Source: Favolaschia claudopus
Taxonomy: Eukaryota; Basidiomycota; Agaricomycetes; Agaricales; Mycenaceae
Assembly (NCBI GenBank): GCA_037176885.1
Contig: JAWWNJ010000162.1
Span: forward strand, 248,001-312,000
Reading direction: 5' to 3'
DNA: 64,000 bases
Within the stretch, counting starts at the first letter, position 1, and each line of letters starts with the position of its first letter. Shown in pieces: positions 23,000 to 35,055 of this stretch. A program made the translations under genes and the position numbers. The notes beneath the pieces are model-generated. The model worked only from the letters and a program-made list of their open reading frames with translations. It made no database searches and had not been told where the DNA came from.

Positions 23000-25900
23000 C
23001 TTGCCCTGAAAACGACATCCCTATGTGTTTTTCTGTGCGTCCCCCGCATTGCGCTTTTCAAAAACATCCCATTGCCAGTCTACAGTCACCTTTCACGCCT
23101 TCTCGAGCGAAGGTCTGCTCCCTTTGTACCCCCTTGTACGGCCCCTGCTGCAGCCTCGTCTTTCTGCTTGAATTGGCCGCCGACCCCTCGCACGCATCTC
23201 GTTTCTTATTCCCTCTGAACTCGTGTTTGCGTCTACTGTCATAATGACCCCGGGGAAGGTCGCCGTCGTTCTGTGTGGGGATACCGACCCCCAGTACACA
23301 CCCGTCAGGCGAGAACGTCTTACGGCGCCGCCAGATCAAGTCGCTCTCGTCTACGGCGGAGAAGCAGGCAAGCAGAGATATCTGCGTTGCCGATGTCGTT
23401 AATAGGCTAGGTGAATGTCACCAGCTCGCTGGTCCCCTTCCTCACCGCCTTCGGCGTCGTCCCTGTCACGGAGATCTCTGCGTACATATCCCACATCTCG
23501 CACTCGTACCCTCCCTCCCCGAAGCCGCGCCAGCCTTCACCTTTTCATTCTTTCATTGGCTTTCGTTTCCCGTTCGCGGACCATGGTCTTCAAGCCAAGC
23601 GACGTCCGTCGGCTTTGTCTCGCCTCGTACTCAGACAGATTAGCTCTGTCGACTCTCACGTCGTTGGCACTTTCTCCACCGTACGCGCGCTCCTCATCTC
23701 CATATCTTGCTTCTGGTGCTTCGATATCATAGCGCCCTGCTTCGCGTCACACCCTCCTCTTCTCGCCACTTCGCACTTGCTGTACCATCCCCCTGGTCTC
23801 TGCCACTGCGACTGCGACCAATCCTCTGCCTGCTGCCACAGCACCTGTCATCGAGAAACATGCGGTATCAAGTATGATATACGCACCGACGCATACCCGT
23901 CGCCATGCCCCCTGTTTTCCTCCTTCCCCTTCTCTCGCCGCCTTTTCCTTCCTCCGCGCCTCCCCCGCCCACTGCTCTTCCTCTCCACGACCTCCCTGCG
24001 CCGATTCCTCTTCTCCTTCCTTTCGAGTCCCCCTCTGCCCGTCCGCCCCCGCCACTCATTCGTCGTGTCTCGTCTCCTCGAAATTCGTGTTCTGCACTTC
24101 TAAGGAAGTCGAGGTAGAGATGCCCAAGAATCTTGAGCGCGGCGTGGATATGTAGCCGGAGGTGGGCGAGAGGAAGTAGAGGACGAGGGGGAACGCATCA
24201 GGCGCTTGTGGTGTACACCTTCACCTCCTCCACGTCTACCCCTACGACCCAGCCCACGTCCTCTTCCGATCGGACACCGAGTTGCGAGCGGGAGGAATGA
24301 GCAGGACGTCATCCAGGCGGACCTGGTGTAGGCGGCTCGAGCATCGCGCTGCTCGCGGGTCTACCGTAGCATCGAAAACTCGAGCAGCCGTAGCATCGCG
24401 TACCCCGGAAGGGATGATCAGCAGGGATGAGGACAGGAATAGCGTAGATGTTCGGGTACTCCGCTTGCAGCGCGCGTTTTGACGGTGACGGTCACCGGTA
24501 CCCTAAGCCTTGACGCCTCGACCTGTCCCACATCGCCACAACCATCCCCGGCGTGTCAAGCGTTGTTTCTGCTCCACATCTCCCCGCCTCGACCCGCCGC
24601 CTTCCGTCGAACGCTGACGCTGGTGTATGGGCTCATGGTGATGGAACCGGCCGCATTCTTCATCCGCTCCGCGGGCGTCGTGATCGTCAAGCGCGTTGAG
24701 GGCATCTTCAGCTCCTGGTGCCCGACATCTTCCCCCTCTGTACTTCTCCCCCCTTCTCGTACTCCCATCGTTCGGCTCCGCTTCCTACCCCGGCCGTCCC
24801 GACTGACTACCAGCATCACTGAGAGCGTACGCTGCTCAGATCGCCCACCGCGACCCGACCATTGCTCGCGAGCCTCCTGCGTCGAGTCGCTCAGGGGTGA
24901 GGGGAAGACATGCTGTCATAGCTCACCTTCCTCCGTCGGCGGGGCGAGCCACTCCGGGTCTTGTACCCCGTTCTCCTCCGCATGCGCTTACCGCCGACCT
25001 CTCCTCCATACTCGACGAGGACACCGGGCTCCACCTCACTGGGATATCCAGGCGGTCCTATCAACTGCCGTGCGCGGACGACGACTCGGATCCGGTGCGT
25101 TGGTAGATGAGTGGACGTCGGGCTTGGCGCTCCGGTAGTGGCGAAGAGGGGAAGAGGGATTTCACCCGCTGACGAAACCCACCACGGCCGGGCGATACGC
25201 TGCTCATGCGGAACTCTTCGACGCCGCGGAAGCTCAATCCCCATGCCTTCTGCGCGTCCCATTCAGGCTGGCGAGATCTCCTACCTTTCCGAGTACGGCG
25301 AGCAGTAGATCGTGATGACGGAAAGTCGCGGGTGGGGTACCGTCGATTCGAGCGAAGTTCGAAGGGTCATGTCGGAGGAAGAGGACGGGCGGGGTCGCCG
25401 CCGCTGACCGAAGCGAAGCTCCTCGAGAGTCATTGTCAGAGCCCCGTCAGGCTACGCATCGGGTCGCATTTGTAGCTGGCAGGATACAGGGCTCGACAAT
25501 CGTTAGCGTATAACTTTTTTGTTTTTTCAGTGAAGGTGGAGTGAAGGTGGGCGGCGGCAAAGCTGTGTGTATCATGTGACATCCAAACAATGCTAAACTT
25601 TCTTTGTCCTCAATCTCTTTCCCTGCTCCAGGAAGTTCTTCATCGCGACCGGGATGTGAAACAAAATCAGCTCAACGTTGCGGAATCTCGAGTGAGATGA
25701 GTCACTCGTTCGTGACGGTTCGTCCACCAGCTCTGTGCAGCCTGGCACTCATATATATAGTCGATTTTCTCACCACATACATGCTGATTGAAGCCGTTTC
25801 ATCTCGACGCTCGAGCATCCATCGAGCCTAGAGCTCATTTTCGATAATCGATGCATCATGGGCTAGCAATTGGCTAGCAAACTCTCCGATAAGTACACCG

Positions 25901-26163
25901 TCGTTTCCTTTTTCATTCCAGCTCCGGATGCTCTAAGCGTCGAACTCAGACCACAGATACTCTATGATACTCGACTTTGATGCTGCGCTCTGCAATGTGC
26001 ATATCTCCGATAGACCAGTGTTGCCATGGGTCCCATCCGATTGTATCACGACTACCCCTGTTTCAAATTTCGAGCCAGATAAAATCTAAAGAAATCAAAC
26101 CACGACCGAGCTTCTTCCGAGTCCCTACCTCCAACTACCTCTTGCCCTTTCGTCTCCCAACCC
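23000..26163. other. GC-rich, CpG-rich gene desert
   Basis: About 3.2 kb with many overlapping open frames on both strands, mostly Pro/Ser/Arg-rich, which is what GC bias produces. A 52-codon frame from the ATG at 23243 (MTPGKVAVVLCGDTD) has a protein-like start but ends quickly. The last ~650 bp (25.5-26.16 kb) are less GC-rich and lead into the next gene. I see no assignable coding gene; decayed genes are possible. Confidence 0.4.
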
Positions 26164-27417
26164 ATGGCGCAAAATCCCCTCGAAGTAGCTGAGCTGCTGC
26201 ATCATATCCTCAACTTTGTTGCGACTGGTGGACCCGCTGATCTAGCAGCATGTGCTCTAGTAGCACGTTGCTGGGTCGATCCAGCTCAGCGCTCACTGCT
26301 CCGCGCCCCATATTTCTCTTCCAGTTTAATGGCTACGCGCTTGCACCGCACACTGGCCTCTTACCCGCATCTCGTTCCTCTCGTCCACGAGCTGTCTTTT
26401 CGGATTGACGTCGATCTTTCCTCTACAACCGTCGATCTGCTCTCCACCCACGCGTTCACAAATCTCACAAGCATCACAACCTCTACGAGACATACCTATC
26501 CGCCGCAAGGGCTTCGGCGCATCTTCACCTTGCCCTCGCTCCGCCATGTTGCAGTGTACTGCATGGATCAGTCGACATTCGCTTCGTTCACCCATGTCTT
26601 GAAATCTTGCTCCCCATCGGTTCAGCATGTTGAAATATCGTGCGAGAAGTGGACGTCTAACCCTCGGCCGTTTAGTGTGCCCAATACGCACACGGAGGTG
26701 TACGTCAAGCTCAAATCCGCTTCGCTGAGCGTCGGAAAGTCAGCTTTGGCTCCGTGGCTTACCGCCTTACATCTTTATCCGTTCGACTTGTCGGATATTA
26801 GAGCGCTTCGGATTGACCGGGGGACATTTATTCCATGGAACTTGATACCGAAGAGCAAGATTCGGTTCTTCTGTATTGAAAACATGGTACGCCAGTCTTT
26901 CAAACCATCATCAATCTGCAGTTGCTCACGGCAATCAAACCAACAGGACGACTTGGTAGACCTCTCCGAGTTTACGTCTCTCCAATTCCTGCAAATCAAT
27001 ATTAAGACCGACGAGCTACCACAGCTCTTTGCTACGTTGGCGACGCTACGCCCGGGCCACGGCACAAATACCATCGTACTTTCGGAACCGGATTATGGGC
27101 AGAAGCCGCTTTCCGAGAGGGAATGCAGGGAACTCGACTCTCACTTGTCGTCGTCGCACCTTCTTTCGAATGTCTCAGCTATCGCAGTTCAGTTTAGCGA
27201 GAATCACAAAACTTTATTCCCATCGCTCGTAGCTCGAGGCGTGGTGAGCGGTTTTTAACCTTTTAATTCCCGGTCGTTATAACTGAGTTACAAAATCATA
27301 TAGTTCCGATACGATCCTGAGTGGATGACGGGTCGGCAGGGATGGCTGGTATGTTCGATTTATCATTCTCGCGACTTTTCCTTCACTCCGTCGCAGGAAC
27401 TTGTGAACAGACTGTGA
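26164..27417 (+). CDS. F-box-like protein
   Basis: Four exons: 26164-26886, 26947-27243, 27304-27348 and 27397-27417, all phase 0, with introns of 60, 60 and 48 bp; 361 aa. The N terminus MAQNPLEVAELLHHILNFVA with ALVARCWVDPAQRSLLR is the degenerate F-box plus WVDPAQ signature found in many agaricomycete F-box-like proteins. The rest is a leucine-rich array (LTSITTSTRH, LRHVAVYCM, LQFLQINIK). The first intron is a multiple of three, so it also reads through. Splicing the last two introns replaces a short VVSGF end with FRYDPEWMTGRQGWL and ELVNRL, which looks more protein-like. Substrate unknown. Confidence 0.7.
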
Positions 27418-28046
27418 AACAATGGCTTTCAGTATGTTTCAATGATACGGTTGTGAACAGGCGAACATTGTATCTATTTTTCAACGTTGTTCGATTATGA
27501 AATCTATACAACTTCTTTCCTGCACCCGTGCATCCGTTCATGCTGGCTCTCTGCACCTTGATAAATGTGCGCGCGTAAGGTGTCCCCAGAATCTGAGAAA
27601 AACTTTCCAAGGGGTGGCGATGCTTTGAATTAATTATAATATATCTTCATTTCCGAGCCACTGATAACAAATATGCGGGGAGAACTGATGCACCAATTCT
27701 TATATCACAAGTTAGAGAAGACCAATGACACTGCCGGGACGCGGGATGGAACACTCAAACGAGCCCGGCACGATATGTAATGCCTTCCGAGTCGGAAATT
27801 TCGAACACAACATGACTATCCCGATATGAGACGCTGAAAGAGAAAGCTTAGAAGATTCATCCATTCACAGAAAGATCTTCTGATATTATATTTGACAGTA
27901 ACTAGACATACAGGTACGGTTTTTGAACACATATAAATATCGATGTTGCTGTTACGCCGAAGCCTAACTTCGACTGAAATCTAAACATTGAGTTTGAGAT
28001 CGATTGTTCGATGCCAATTAAACGACGCACTTTTTTTTATCAACGG
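27418..28046. other. AT-rich intergenic region
   Basis: 0.6 kb between convergent genes. Nothing recognised. Confidence 0.35.
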
Positions 28047-29759
28047 TCAGAATTCTTCGTCGCCCTGAATCGCCGAACCCTCAGATACATCCAGCCCCTC
28101 GAGCCGCATTCTGTCGAATCTTTCCAAAATCGGAAGGGGGCAAATGGACATTGGAAAACGAACAGAACGCAAAGTGCGAGTGTCCTTTGCTACATTCCAG
28201 CAGGATTCAACTGTGTCACAAATCATCTCGAAATCTGTATCTTCTCCCTTCGAGCGGGGGGAGCAAAAAGGTGAATAATCAACCTCCAGCAAACACAAGT
28301 TGGGGCAGACCCCATCAGAGACGCTTCGGATTAACGCGGAAAGCAGGGATTTCCCTTCCTCGTCAAGAGGGAACCTGACCCACAGATGGGCCAGAATATG
28401 AGCCCGCTGTACCAAAGAATCTAAGACTTTTGGGGTGGCCGCGCCATTGAAGGACAGTGATTTTAACTGACCCTTCGAGCGATTGAGTATTGTGTGAACA
28501 TTGACCGCGTAGCCAGTGATTTTCAGGGAATCGAGTTGGGGTGCAATGAGGCAGCCCATGCCCGAGTCATTGTCGAGTGAAAGCCATTGCAGCTTAGAAA
28601 GCTCCACAGCATCCGGGAATGATTCTGATTCAAATTCGTCCTCCGCGTCAGAGGAGGACTCGGCCTCGTCGACCGCTAAATCGGCATGGGTGAGGGTGTC
28701 AGCCAGAAGCAGCAGAATATCGAGAGTGCGGCGGGACCTTGTGCAAAGTCGTAGATGGGTAAGCTGATGCTGAGGGAGGAGGAATTGGGACGGGGAAATT
28801 TCGGCCAAAATAGTCGCTTCTACCCTTCGTAGACGAGGAGCAACGGAGAATATATCTGCAAAGATTGATGGCCAATAGTCTGAGCCTCGAAGTCCAAGTT
28901 GTAGGGAACGGAGACTCGCAATCTGACCCTTGATCCCCGCGAGGACGGAAAATGTCTCCGAGTCATATGTCCAATTGAGAGTAAGCCTCGCCCACCGATT
29001 ACTCCGACAAACCAGGCGGCGGAGGAGCTCACACAAATATGAAGACTTTTTGAACCGACCGACGTTGAATATAATATCCAAAGGCGCGGGGTAAGCCAGG
29101 TGAAGCTGAGTATCCAAACCCGCCTTCGGAAAGTACATTGACAGGGAGTGGCGAGGTTGACCGGGCCAAGACTCCGAGTCGTCTGTTTCTGCGTCCGAAT
29201 CCTCGGTATTCGTATCCGAGTCCCCGAGAAACTGGGTCACGACACTCTCAAAACCATTGGGCACGTCGATCTCAATGGTCGACCAAAGCCGTGGACAGGC
29301 TCGAGCTGCATCCCGCCAAGCCTGGCAGACATGCGTCAGCCGCCATGGTGCAATGGCTACTTTCCACCGCAGTATCCTGCGCGTAAATCCATGGAGCATG
29401 GCCCATTGAAATATTTCGCAGAGCAACTCGGGTGGCAGGCGGCGAATGGGTGATAGAATGGAATTCTGAGCTCGAATCCGTTTTTCGACGACGCGCATGC
29501 TGGCATCGAGGTCATTAGCTTTCCTCTGCAGCGTCCTCCGCTTCTTTTGAATATCGGATATCTGCTTCTCGAGAGGTGCGAGCTGCTGAAGAAATTCTTC
29601 GTCTTTGCGGCGAAATCCCTGCCTCTCCAAAGACAAAGCAGCAAGTTGAGCATCGGCGCTGGCAATGAGATCTCGGATTGCTGGGATTTGCGAGTCCAGC
29701 GGGGATTGGTTGCTCTGAAGAAGAACCTGGAGGAAGTACGGTGGTGATTCTGACTCCAT
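28047..29759 (-). CDS. F-box protein (coiled coil + F-box, type B)
   Basis: Single exon, ~570 aa from the ATG at 29759 (MESESPPYFLQVLLQSNQSP). The coiled coil spans ~25-90 (repeated Lys/Glu/Leu). The F-box is at ~105-165 (IRRLPPELLCEIFQW, APWRLTHVCQAWRDAARACPRLWSTIEI). An acidic DSDTNTEDSDAETDDSES insert follows at the same place as in the gene at 6733. The C terminus again ends RFDRMRLEGLDV. A 125-bp gap separates its start codon from the divergent MYND gene. The open frame extends 11 codons further upstream but only with a non-ATG start. Predicted SCF adaptor. Confidence 0.85.
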   Translation of the reverse strand: MESESPPYFLQVLLQSNQSPLDSQIPAIRDLIASADAQLAALSLERQGFRRKDEEFLQQLAPLEKQISDIQKKRRTLQRKANDLDASMRVVEKRIRAQNSILSPIRRLPPELLCEIFQWAMLHGFTRRILRWKVAIAPWRLTHVCQAWRDAARACPRLWSTIEIDVPNGFESVVTQFLGDSDTNTEDSDAETDDSESWPGQPRHSLSMYFPKAGLDTQLHLAYPAPLDIIFNVGRFKKSSYLCELLRRLVCRSNRWARLTLNWTYDSETFSVLAGIKGQIASLRSLQLGLRGSDYWPSIFADIFSVAPRLRRVEATILAEISPSQFLLPQHQLTHLRLCTRSRRTLDILLLLADTLTHADLAVDEAESSSDAEDEFESESFPDAVELSKLQWLSLDNDSGMGCLIAPQLDSLKITGYAVNVHTILNRSKGQLKSLSFNGAATPKVLDSLVQRAHILAHLWVRFPLDEEGKSLLSALIRSVSDGVCPNLCLLEVDYSPFCSPRSKGEDTDFEMICDTVESCWNVAKDTRTLRSVRFPMSICPLPILERFDRMRLEGLDVSEGSAIQGDEEF

Positions 29760-29884
29760 CGCAATTTGCAGGGAGTAAGCAAATAATGTCACAATGTCAC
29801 CGTGACTCGCCGAATGATTCGGTTGATTTCCGAATCGTGATCTACTGTTCCGTGGTCATTGCCAAGGCTTTGTTGTTAACCACC
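29760..29884. promoter_or_regulatory. Short bidirectional promoter (F-box / MYND)
   Basis: Only 125 bp lie between the two divergent start codons. It contains GTCACCGTGACTCG at 29796-29809 and the segment GTGATCTACTGTTCCGTGGT. That segment is also found before the intact MYND copy at 47478-49505, which shows that the duplicated unit included promoter sequence. Confidence 0.55.
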
Positions 29885-31925
29885 ATGCATCCCGACCTGG
29901 CAGAGTCGAAGTTAGCTACCCTTCCCGTCTCTCTTCGTGTAAGCGCCGAATATTTCAAAGTACTTGACTAAATTGATTAAACTCATATCATTTCTCGCCC
30001 AGAGGCTCACCAGAATTGCTCTGGCACCTTCATCGACCTCCGAAACGGTATCCCAAACCCTCTACCGCATTCTTCTCGACTGTCAACGCGCTCGCGACAA
30101 CGGACTCACCGCACGCAATCTGCTACCTCTAGTCAACGTCATACTCGACCCAGCGGACCTACCTGATCCAGAAACTGCGCTTGAGTCGGGTTTCCGCGAA
30201 CGAGTCATCTCCGCCGGCCACGCTCTCGCTATCCTGAACTGCACGGGTCCTCGCCATGCAAGTTCTGCTTTGCTCGAAATGGCACCGCGCATTTGGGCCT
30301 GGATTCGATTCATGCACATCTACGAGTATTTTCCCGGCATGGAACTGGACTATTGCCTCTCCTTTCGACGTTGCATCCGATTTCGTACCTTGACGTGGGG
30401 CGTGACCTGTTGCACACTACCCCCGATATTTGTTTCTTCATCGGAAGCACCTGGGACAGGATTGTCTCTATGTGCGAGCGAGGGACGTTATCGCTCAACG
30501 ATTTTCGTTGTCGCCGCGCGATTTACTTCCTCGGCATATTTCTGACGAATCACATATCTCCTCAGCATTCCGGCGAGCTTGTCGATGGCGCGGGCGGGGA
30601 GAAAAAACTGGCTCGACTCATCGTCAAATACTTGCGCCTCGTTCTGAAAGCTCTTGAAGCTGAGCAAGTTCATGAACACAAAAAAGCGCTCTCATTGACA
30701 CTGGAATGCACTATCGCATTTACATCTCACTATGTCTTCGTTTCGAGGGAGGCTCTGCTAGATGCAGGCTTCGTGGGTGTTGTGGCGCAAGCCGCCGTCG
30801 TGTTCCCAGGCTCTGGGTACGCCTCCGAGCAGCATGACCCCCGCCAAAGAATCTATCTTGGTGTCGATGTTCTCGCCTCGCTTTTGGTCAGACAGCAGCT
30901 CACCTTTTGGACTCAAGCCATGGAAAACGGTCTTCTTCGTGCTATCATCATCGCCGCAGGAATGTATCCCAATGATGCGCAGATCATGGGCGCCGTCGAG
31001 CAGCTCTTCAGTGGAATCGTGACTGGCATTATGCACTACGGATTTCTTCCGGTTCTGGCGTCGGCTATTCCCAAAGCGCTCGCTATACCGCCGTCCACGA
31101 ACTTCATGCGGTCGCGATGCGGAAATACGTGGCAATCAATTGTCGCGCTCGCCGAAAAACGCATGAAGTCTTGGGAACGCTTCAATTCTACCTGTGTTGG
31201 AGTTCGGTCGTGCGAAAACTACGACGTGAGTGTACTCATTAGTGTTTACGTTGACGAGTCTAATTCTGCTGGTTGCAGTGCGATGTCCTTGTTGCCGAGA
31301 AGGGAACCCTTCTGCGTTGCGCATCGTGTAGATCTTCCTTCTATTGTTCACCAGAGTGTCAGAGAATATCCTGGCGAAAATACAATCATCGTTTTCGCTG
31401 TCAGTTCACAGACAAAGCCCTAAGTACGTTCTTCCCTTTACACAGTGTATTCATCTTTGGTTGATTTAGACCAATGTAGTGGATTCCCGCTCGCGCAGGT
31501 TCAGCCTTATGACCGTTCTGAATGACTACCAAATCCGAAAATCAGCGATTTTCCTGCAAAAGATTGAGTACATCCACCGAACAGGCAATACCAATTATTG
31601 CGTGTTGATGGAATACGTCTCGGGACGATGCACACCGCAAGTGACCGCTTCAACGGCGTTGGAAAAGTCATTCTCGCGGCACCCATTTGCGACGCGTACG
31701 GCTTTCGGTGTGCGGGAGACGCATGTGGTGCGCTTGTTCCCGGAGAACACGGAATTTACGGTGTTGCTGCGATGCAATACGCCTGTGTTGTTGGAGGGCT
31801 TGATGCGCATCGCGCAACGTATCCCGAGAGGCACGGATGTATATCGACTTGAGGGGGAAATTCCTGAGTTGTTTAATCAGCTCCAGGCGTTGGCGGCGAT
31901 GCAGGTGGTTGAGATTTATTCGTAG
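29885..31925 (+). pseudogene. MYND-finger protein gene, copy 1, frameshifted
   Basis: Same four-exon structure as the intact copy at 47478-49505: 29885-29938, 30003-31225, 31279-31423 and 31480-31925. Exon 2 is 1223 nt against 1224 nt in the intact copy. A single base is missing near 30357-30365, just after MELDYC, and the frame changes there; everything after it stays open in the shifted frame. The exon across 31225/31279 carries the MYND zinc finger (CASCRSSFYCSPECQ and a late HRFRC). Unless this is a sequencing error or is corrected in the transcript, the product would be truncated after ~135 codons, before the zinc finger. Confidence 0.75.
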
Positions 31926-33587
31926 CGTTGGGTGCTCGAGGTAGGCAAGCAATCGACGTTGTTGTACTAGGTCATGAAATGCGAACCTGTAGTCATTGTC
32001 TGGGACTTTTGATGGATACATTCATGCTTGTGCTATACTCTATGTCATGGTTGTGCCGAGACTTCTACGTCCCTTACGAGTTTGCGCATTGGGCGAACCT
32101 CGCAGTGGTTCGAAACCTGAGGTCGCTTAACTTTTAGACGAATCTGATTGATCACGCTTTATTTTTCGATGGTGCCTTTGATTTTCTCGGAACTCTCCTG
32201 AGTCGCGGCGAGGTATAGTAGTCCTTGGAAAGCCGTACCCCTTTCAACAACAGTTGAACTTCTTCCCGGGTTGTGCCCTTACTGTCGACGATGAATCAGA
32301 CAGTCGATTTGGGAGGAATCCAGTATAAGCACCTTGCAAGCGCAGTCAACATCGGCGGTGGGCATCGACACTCGGCCTCGAGATCTTGTACTTTGAAACA
32401 CGGAAGGGGTAAGTTTCGTGGATTTGGAATATCTATGGCATACTACACCGTCAACAGTGTCAACACGGAGAAGAGGTATATTAACCGTATGGTTCCATGA
32501 GGAACGGTGTTTGGAGTGCGAATTTTGAGTTGGAAGAGCTAGAGTGGTTCTGCATCGCAATAATTCGGAAGTCCCTACCGTCCTCCAACCCTCCGGCTTT
32601 ATGGAGAGTTAGAGTGATTATTCACGCTTGTGCTGCAATCTGTGTCGTTCTTGTAACGGTTCTGCAAATCCTTCTACGCTCCTCGAAAGTTTGCGCGTTG
32701 GGCGACCTTCTGGTTCGAAGCCTGAGGTCGCCTCTCGACGGAATCCCCATAACTTTTTCGATGTTGTTGTTGTTGATTTCTTTGGAATTCGAAATCCAGG
32801 AACCTGGGTTGCGGGCGAATGATAGTAGTAGCTACGACTAGAAAGGTGGGACGCAAACGAGAAAACAATTGTTCAACGAAGAGGTTCATCCACTTACTCA
32901 AATCATTTGGGCATTTTAACCCGGTCGATAGCCCGCTGTTGTCGAGTTCAATCACCCAAATCTGAAGCATTTCGCTCCGCTGCGAGATAATTGAGAAGAG
33001 AAGGATGTTGCCCAACCGGTTCAGTGCCTGTTGTCGGGGTTTCCAACCAGTCGGGATTTCAATGGAAGGCTAATAAATTCCGACTTATACTTTCAATTGC
33101 ATGTAGCGAGTTTCGATGGAAAACTTACGTGTTTGGTTCAACTTTGGTTCTGAAGCACGAGTGGGGAACGATGATATGCTATCAAGCAACCGTTGATCGA
33201 TATATGGAGGTGAAAGAAAAACAAATTAATCGGAGAAAAACTGACCACGAACTCTAACCTTGTGGGACGCGCGATGAGTTGCTACGCTGAGAAATGTGCT
33301 GCGGCCATTTACAATAATGGTATTCGTTGAGAGGCGGGGACGCACATGTACATTCGACCGGGGAGGCGGAGGCAATGTACCGATTCAGAATATCTTGGAA
33401 ATGGTATGAGTGTCAAGTAAGAGTCTAAGGAAGTATACTTGTCATATGAAACGAAGAAGCTGCCAATGCCCACTTTCATCGGAGGGAAAATCGTGTCAAA
33501 CCGTAGGCGGGATCGACGCGAGCAGATAAGATGAGGTTACTTTGAGTGCTTTGAAGACGAATAGCGAGATAAGCAAGATTGGATTCA
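31926..33587. repeat. Intergenic region with a ~180-bp direct repeat
   Basis: Segments at about 32030-32200 and 32628-32810 align. Both contain GAGTTTGCGCATTGGGCGA-like and GGTTCGAAACCTGAGGTCGC-like blocks, in direct orientation and ~600 bp apart. No coding gene was recognised in the rest. Confidence 0.45.
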
Positions 33588-34140
33588 TGGGTTTTTGATT
33601 GAGCAAGCGAGCACTTTGAACCCCCCCGAACGCGGCGCCGTTGATCTTCGAGTTGAAGTTCTAGATAAAAGATCTAAAAGTAACCAATACGACGATACAT
33701 ATAGACGCGGGGAGTCGAACCCCATTTTTTTCTTCCACTGGCAGGTCGCATATGTATTCGGAACCCAAGCATGCCGCATGCGTCTGTAGTATGTACGGAA
33801 TGCTGAGCGCCGAGCCTGGAGGACTGTGACTATGAGGTGGGAGATATACAATGCGTCAGAGGAGATTTTGAGCTCACTCGGATAGGTAGTACGAAGCCTG
33901 AGCGGGATCGAGGTGACAGGTTGTTCGGCAAAGAGATTGATAGGTATTCAGCACAGGAGTTCGATACGTGCACGACAGTCAACAATTTTTGACGACGGGA
34001 TTTTCGACAGTGACGCGTCGTCGTTCCAGTTTCGCAGCGCTGCTTTCCTAGTACTGGGGGCGGGGAAGCTTGTCGAAACGCAAACATTTGCTGGCAAAAT
34101 TGAAAGATGATTCGTGGCAAATTCGCCATAGAAATTATGA
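33588..34140. repeat. Dispersed repeat, copy 1, with B-box-like motif
   Basis: Begins TTTTTGATTGAGCAAGCGAG and contains CGCGGGGAGTCGAACCCC at 33707. On the minus strand this gives GGTTCGACTCC, a perfect match to the RNA polymerase III B-box / tRNA T-loop. It aligns with the copy at 34258-34760 over most of its length. Confidence 0.5.
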
Positions 34141-34257
34141 GTTGGCCGAAATACAGTTCAGGGGACCAGAGGTTCGAATGGACGTTGAAAACTTGGAATA
34201 GTGGAGTAGACTAGATGATACAGGTTCAGCCCGTCAGCGAGAGAGAAATTAAAGCAG

Positions 34258-34760
34258 CGTGAAAGTTTTTGATTGAGCGAGCACTTTGAATCCTCGGACA
34301 CGGCGCCGGTAATCTTGGAATTTTGGATAAAAGATTTGGGGTAGACGATGGTCTATATAAACGCGGGGAGTCGAACCCCGCTGATTACTATTAGCCGGAA
34401 TATCCTTGAAAGCTGGGGATGCGCTCGTTCGGAATATCCTCACAGAAATATGAGGTGAGAGCGATATAGGACGTCAAAAGAGACTCGGAACTCACTCGGA
34501 TACGCAGAAAGCAGACTCGCGGTGGCGGGAGGAGCAGTTTGTCATTGTCAACGGGAATCCTGTTCCGGGATTGAGTACGGAACTTCGACAGAGTAGTCGG
34601 TGCAAGCGGGAGAAAGCTGGCGGTTTCTAATGACGGGGCGATTGTCGTTGAAGTACTAGTTTCGCTTAGACGTCTTTGCTTTCTTCCTGGAGGACGGCGA
34701 AAGTTGAAACGCCAACGTTGGCCCAACGTTGGCCGGTGAAAATTCAAGTTCCTCCAAAAA
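34258..34760. repeat. Dispersed repeat, copy 2, with B-box-like motif
   Basis: Starts TTTTTGATTGAGCGAGCACT and carries the same CGCGGGGAGTCGAACCCCG block at 34363. The ACTCACTCGGATA-like and later segments match copy 1 about 670 bp upstream. A weaker relative is near 51745-51780 (GCGGGGAGTTGAACCC). I looked for a full tRNA cloverleaf around the T-arm-like motif and did not find matching acceptor strands. Confidence 0.5.
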
Positions 34761-35055
34761 TTGCAGGCCGTCGGAGTTTTAGAGCCAGAGGTCTAACCGC
34801 ACAGAGAGACTAAGAAAACGACCAAATCCGGGGGAAACAGACCGTCCGCGAGAGAGAGAGAAACAGCCCCAAAATCGACATGGAAGTCGAAAGCAAAGAA
34901 TGATGCCCACTATCCTTAGTGGGTTTTGGGGTGCGCCCAATCAGTAAAATGGATCGCGCAGTTGATGCGAGGCTGCCTTTGTGATCCCTTCCCCTACAGC
35001 TTTTGATGCGAATGATCCCATCGAGCCGCCGGCAACAGACAGCCAAAATTTCCTT
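34761..35055. other. Intergenic region
   Basis: About 300 bp without recognised coding or RNA features. Contains a GA-rich run (GAGAGAGAGA near 34852). Confidence 0.3.

Noticed and set aside
34360..34450. tRNA gene around GGTTCGACTCC on the minus strand
   Set aside because: The T-arm is perfect, but no matching acceptor strand, D-arm or anticodon arm is found at the right distances.
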